Assembly (NCBI GenBank): GCA_030456405.1
Contig: JAKDNQ010000117.1
Span: 1-6,705 of the forward strand
Length of the DNA: 6,705 nucleotides
From: Nitrospira sp.
GTDB lineage: Bacteria > Nitrospirota > Nitrospiria > Nitrospirales > Nitrospiraceae
Reading direction: 5' to 3'
Below are positions 5,101 to 6,705 of this stretch, in pieces (the stretch's first letter is position 1; the number at the start of each line of letters is the position of its first letter). A model generated the notes under the pieces. It worked only from the letters and a program-made list of their open reading frames with translations, did not search any database and was not told where the DNA came from. Position numbers and translations under genes: made by a program.

Positions 5101-6705
5101 CGGCCCTCGATCAACTGCTGCTTCAATCGGCGGGGACCATCACAACGAGCACGAGCGGCCCGGGCAAAGGCGGTACGATCATGATCCAAGCAAACCAGAT
5201 CCTGCTCGATGGGCAAGGAACGACCATCACCGCCGATACGCTACGGCCCTTCGCTGACATGACGATCACGATCGATATCCTGCACCCGAACGACGGCGAG
5301 CTGGTTGTGCAATTGGAGAGTCCAACCGGAACGCGGGTCGCGCTTCTTTCGCGCGTCGGCGGGAGCGGCGATAATTTCACCGACACACAGTTCAACGATC
5401 AAGCCACCACGCCGATAACGTCCGGATCGGCGCCCTTCACGGGCGAATTCAAACCGCGTGAACCGATGGGTCAATTGAACAATCAACTCGTCGCAGGCGA
5501 TTGGACATTGAACGTGCGGGATCAAGCGACCGGCACTGTCGGCTCTCTGGAGAGTTGGACGCTGCAGATCGGCGATCAGACCTTCCAATCGACCGGCGGG
5601 TCCACAGAGATTCTCGGCAATGGCGAAAACGTACAGTCCACCATCACCGTAACCAATCCAACTGTGCCGAACGTGCAGGGTGTCGGCGAACCGTCAGGCA
5701 GCGGCGGCAATGTGACCATCAATGCCGGCTCGGTGGCTGTCCAGAATGGCGCGACAATGTCGGCCACCACGAGGGGCTCCGGCCAAGGCGGCACGCTGAC
5801 TGTGAATGCAACCGATGCTGTGGCCCTCACCGGCTCAAGCAGCGGCCTCTTCACCGATAGCCAGGGAAGTGGAACCGGCGGCAGCGTCGCTCTCACCGCT
5901 GGTCACTCAGTCACGATCTTAGATGGCGCTTCGGTCACAGCTAGCAGCACCGGCTCCGGCAATGCGGGCAACATCCATATTGACGCGGGTCAGACCTTCG
6001 TCGCGACGAATAGCGCGAGCGCGGTGACGACGCAGGCCAAGGCCGCGAGCGGCGGAGACATCACGTTGGTGGCTACCGATAGGGTTCAGCTCAATAACAG
6101 CCAAATCAGCACTTCGGTCGTAGACGGGTCTGGAGGCGGCGGGGATATTTCGATCGATCCGCAGTATGTGATCCTACAAAATAGCCAGATTCTGGCCCAG
6201 GCGGATCAAGGTCAGGGCGGCGCGATTGCGATCACCACAAATCTATTCCTGCAGGATGCCACTAGTCTCGTCAGTGCAGATTCCCGCTCCGGCCTGGACG
6301 GCACCGTGAGGATTCAATCGCCGATCTCCCCAGCTAGCGGCAAGATTCAGCCGCTGGGTAACGAGCTTCTGGAAGCCACGTCGCTGCTCAACCAACGTTG
6401 CGCGGCCCTGACCGGAGGGGAGTTCAGCAGCTTCACTGTGGCAGGCCGGGACAGCTTGCCGACTGAACCGGGCAGTTGGCTCGCGAGCCCGCTTGTCGCC
6501 TTCGGCGCCGGTGAGGCGTTAGGAGTAAGGGGTGAGGGGATAGCGGCGCGAGGTGAGGGGCAAGGGGTAAGGGGTGAGGAGTTAGAGGGCAAGCCTCTCG
6601 GAGCTTCGCTTGCAAACGAGAGCACGCTCCTATCATTGCGACAAATTGCGCCGACCGGGTTCCTCACCCAAGCATTTGCCCAGGACTGGTCGGCTGGCTG
6701 CACAT
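2181..6705 (+). CDS. TPS (filamentous haemagglutinin-like) exoprotein with P domain, 3' end cut
   Basis: The visible 1508 codons are open without a frameshift to the window edge. The signal peptide is basic (MRKK) with a hydrophobic core at about 13-28 and likely cleavage after ADA (38). A TPS/haemagglutination-activity domain follows (about 45-181) with GGTRAGNNLFHSFGDF and an NPAG motif, then the usual extension with AFGFIGSNPNAI. From about 310 to 1390 there are roughly 20-residue coils of the type GSGDAGNIxIxxxxVxVxxGxxIxAxTxG, expected to form a right-handed parallel beta-helix. Insertions are a Gly/Ser linker (854-873) and a P/Homo B domain (1019-1130). The C-terminal region has Cys1407 and SSFTVAGRDSLP (1416-1427). 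The protein should cross the inner membrane by Sec and the outer membrane through a TpsB partner, to be displayed or released. No TpsB gene is in view. By recollection of homologues, the end (FAQDWSAGCT) is close to the true C terminus. Adhesion or biofilm function is inferred from the family. Confidence 0.93.
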   Translation, partial: MRKKPVTVGAPCISFLGVVLLLLSLFPFSSSNLPSADAEPSTAISPTDGTGSPASLGTIITSGTSIVPTPLCTAECVITGGTRAGNNLFHSFGDFDIGALDSARFQTGLVNPLPDSNVSNILARVTGGSSSLFGSLDSATYYPSANLFLMNPAGFLFGPNATVNVGGMMTFTTADRLHFTDNVRFNAIPDGAADVLLSSAPVAAFGFIGSNPNAINFKGGQLTVASGTGLALIGGDINLIPDSSATPSSITAPGRPIQLTSVAGKGLVAANTGMPEPGMALGTITLGQDTNLSAAGDASFGDGSGGSISIRGGQFVATGATIITSPYTDFVSFSSTGSGGDIAVNVTGAATLADSFIQTNSLVAGNAGSISLAAKTDLTLTNSIIDSTSINDSGTVGALGNGGAVTLTTEEGILSMGDSLILTVANNAGNGGAVTIMGKDVTFNRAAIFTDVDATGFDVIGNPALGQVHPGAVTVTGENTVMFSGSFSGDPGIAVINAKALGTLVDAGGVTITGKTVNLSNGTVDTTMSNQGIISPGNGGAIEIQGNSVNLTQFQLFSNASGPTQSTGTGGSILLRGVDSIQANNIQLTASRVDASAVTGEGGGPIEFQTEGLTLSDGTIVTTSSLGPGSGGTITIGGAENVTIESGSQVLTDVVLGGPLIPQGTAGDILFETQNLAVLSGGKIGARTLINSTGNAGNITVQGNSNNPAESVLIDGPGSGIFTTTEGTGEGGNINLFANTVTVQNGGTLSAATSGTEATATGGSIIVNTTDHVIITNGASISAATTGSGDAGNIMIDGGSLTVASGGRIEASTSGAGDGGSIDITTTGDVTVSGISSDGQTRSGIFAKTLSADSGSGGGSGGGGGGSGGGGGGAAPKPGKAGDITIEAKNLLLDEGAQIDSSTTSGGAGGTVSIKTAENITIAGSSTRLTSDATRGDGKGGNIILVAKNITVRDRANITAVTGGKGDAGTVTLTALDQLLLQSAGTITTSTSGPGKGGTIMIQANQILLDGQGTTITADTLRPFADMTITIDILHPNDGELVVQLESPTGTRVALLSRVGGSGDNFTDTQFNDQATTPITSGSAPFTGEFKPREPMGQLNNQLVAGDWTLNVRDQATGTVGSLESWTLQIGDQTFQSTGGSTEILGNGENVQSTITVTNPTVPNVQGVGEPSGSGGNVTINAGSVAVQNGATMSATTRGSGQGGTLTVNATDAVALTGSSSGLFTDSQGSGTGGSVALTAGHSVTILDGASVTASSTGSGNAGNIHIDAGQTFVATNSASAVTTQAKAASGGDITLVATDRVQLNNSQISTSVVDGSGGGGDISIDPQYVILQNSQILAQADQGQGGAIAITTNLFLQDATSLVSADSRSGLDGTVRIQSPISPASGKIQPLGNELLEATSLLNQRCAALTGGEFSSFTVAGRDSLPTEPGSWLASPLVAFGAGEALGVRGEGIAARGEGQGVRGEELEGKPLGASLANESTLLSLRQIAPTGFLTQAFAQDWSAGCT
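2313..2723 (+). other. TPS secretion domain within the exoprotein
   Basis: Residues about 45-181 match the haemagglutination-activity/TPS domain that is recognised by the POTRA domains of TpsB and nucleates the beta-helix. Visible landmarks are ITGGTRAGNNLFHSFGDF ending at residue 95, NVSNILARVTGG, and NLFLMNPAGFLFGPNA. The canonical NPNG is NPAG here (residues 151-154), a variant I recall from cyanobacterial and Nitrospira-like members. Two cysteines lie near residues 72 and 76 (LCTAEC), unusual in proteins of this class. Confidence 0.88.
4740..4799 (+). other. Gly/Ser linker in the exoprotein
   Basis: Residues 854-873 consist only of glycine and serine, with two runs of six glycines around Ser867, followed by AAPKPGKAGD. 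The tract lies in the turn between two beta-helix coils (SGIFAKTLS before, GDITIEAKNLLL after) and so is probably a flexible surface loop. On the coding strand it is G-rich and purine-rich, made mostly of GGN codons that vary at the third base, so it is not a simple DNA homopolymer expansion. Confidence 0.8.
5235..5573 (+). other. P/Homo B domain inserted in the beta-helix
   Basis: Residues about 1019-1130 follow the P-domain pattern (proprotein convertase P domain, Pfam P_proprotein) along its whole length. They have alternating hydrophobic strands leading to HPNDGELVVQLESPTGT (1035 onward), LLSRVGGSGDNF ending at Phe1066, then PFTGEFKP, AGDWTLNVRD with Trp1108 and Asp1114, and GSLESWTLQI with Trp1126. 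The usual H-x(n)-GDL is GEL here. This small beta-sandwich commonly stabilises subtilisin-like or metallo-proteases and can bind calcium. No Asp/His/Ser protease triad or HExxH motif is apparent in this protein. Beta-helix coils resume at GGNVTI (residue 1175 onward) after a linker of about 45 residues. Confidence 0.88.
6399..6461 (+). other. Conserved C-terminal motif of the exoprotein
   Basis: After the last beta-helix coil, residues 1407-1427 carry a cysteine followed by SSFTVAGRDSLP. From memory this resembles the C-terminal signature (Cys...SSF.V.GRGGLP) of many cyanobacterial and Nitrospira-like TPS or S-layer-family proteins. Its role is not established to my knowledge. The protein continues with PTEPGSWLASPL before the heptamer insertion. 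Confidence 0.55.
6510..6586 (+). repeat. Eleven degenerate heptamers, consensus GGTRAGG, inside the CDS
   Basis: Eleven units of 7 bases follow without gaps at 6510+7k. Four are identical GGTGAGG (6510, 6531, 6552, 6573); the others include CGTTAGG, AGTAAGG, GGCAAGG and GGTAAGG. GGTGAGG recurs every third unit, so the 21-base superperiod gives a 7-residue protein repeat (GVRGE / AARGE / GVRGE). Most remaining units deviate at one to three bases. The tract adds charged Gly/Arg/Glu sequence between the C-terminal motif and the terminal segment. The texture matches heptanucleotide short tandem repeats that occur dispersed in some cyanobacteria and, by my recollection, Nitrospira. Confidence 0.75.

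Noticed and set aside
5235..5573. Exoprotein as a subtilisin-like protease because of its P domain
   Set aside because: No catalytic Asp/His/Ser motifs or HExxH are apparent in the visible 1508 residues; the flanks are beta-helix coils.
4573..5860. Plus-strand ORFs in other frames (4573-4968, 5501-5860)
   Set aside because: Arg/Ser/Ala-rich shadow frames of the repetitive exoprotein gene with no supporting motif.
2603..5896. A series of long minus-strand ORFs (2603-3250, 3251-3769, 3836-4477, 4493-5095, 5576-5896)
   Set aside because: They lie antisense to the exoprotein, are rich in Pro/Ser/Val/Ala as expected for the complement of Gly/Thr-repeat codons, lack good RBSs and show no domain. 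The + strand reading is a recognisable family over its whole length.
6510..6586. CRISPR-like array
   Set aside because: Units are 7 bases and contiguous, with no spacers.
6347..6703. Minus-strand ORFs with Leu-Thr-Pro-His-type repeats
   Set aside because: The repeats are the complement of the GGTRAGG heptamers; the + strand continues the exoprotein with its conserved C-terminal motif.

Overview
The window looks like an accessory region of a Gram-negative-type bacterium. Its dominant feature is a very large surface or exported protein of the two-partner secretion (TPS, filamentous-haemagglutinin-like) class, read on the + strand from 2181 and still open at the right edge. The variant sequence of its secretion domain, its C-terminal motif, and the degenerate heptamer and palindromic repeats nearby resemble, from memory, Nitrospira-type genomes. 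Cyanobacteria carry similar TPS proteins and are the main alternative. The taxonomic guess is inference; no marker gene is present.

Layout. Positions 1-916 hold no convincing gene. They contain a short inverted repeat (10-50), an imperfect palindromic element of about 117 bp (204-319), a GC-rich hairpin (487-525), a block that switches from G/T-rich to A/C-rich and folds back on itself (536-617), a compound hairpin (618-649) and a doubtful short ORF (751-948). Two small genes for exported proteins follow: a 135-residue, four-cysteine protein with a signal peptide (917-1324) and a 176-residue predicted lipoprotein (1407-1937). I recognise neither family. A 243-bp spacer with an 11-bp inverted repeat leads into the large gene.

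The large protein (at least 1508 residues) has a signal peptide, a TPS domain (about residues 45-181), a long right-handed beta-helix of roughly 20-residue Gly/Ser/Thr-rich coils, a Gly/Ser linker (854-873), and a complete P/Homo B domain (about 1019-1130) inserted between coils. It ends in a conserved-looking C-terminal region interrupted by an in-frame run of eleven degenerate heptanucleotides (6510-6586). The stop codon probably lies just outside the window.

How the parts may work together. All three genes encode envelope or extracellular proteins in the same orientation, so a surface-associated module is plausible. No TpsB outer-membrane transporter is visible, so secretion of the large protein must depend on a gene elsewhere. 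The most unusual element is the P domain, normally an appendage of subtilisin-like or metallo-proteases, here carried inside an adhesin-like beta-helix with no protease domain in view.
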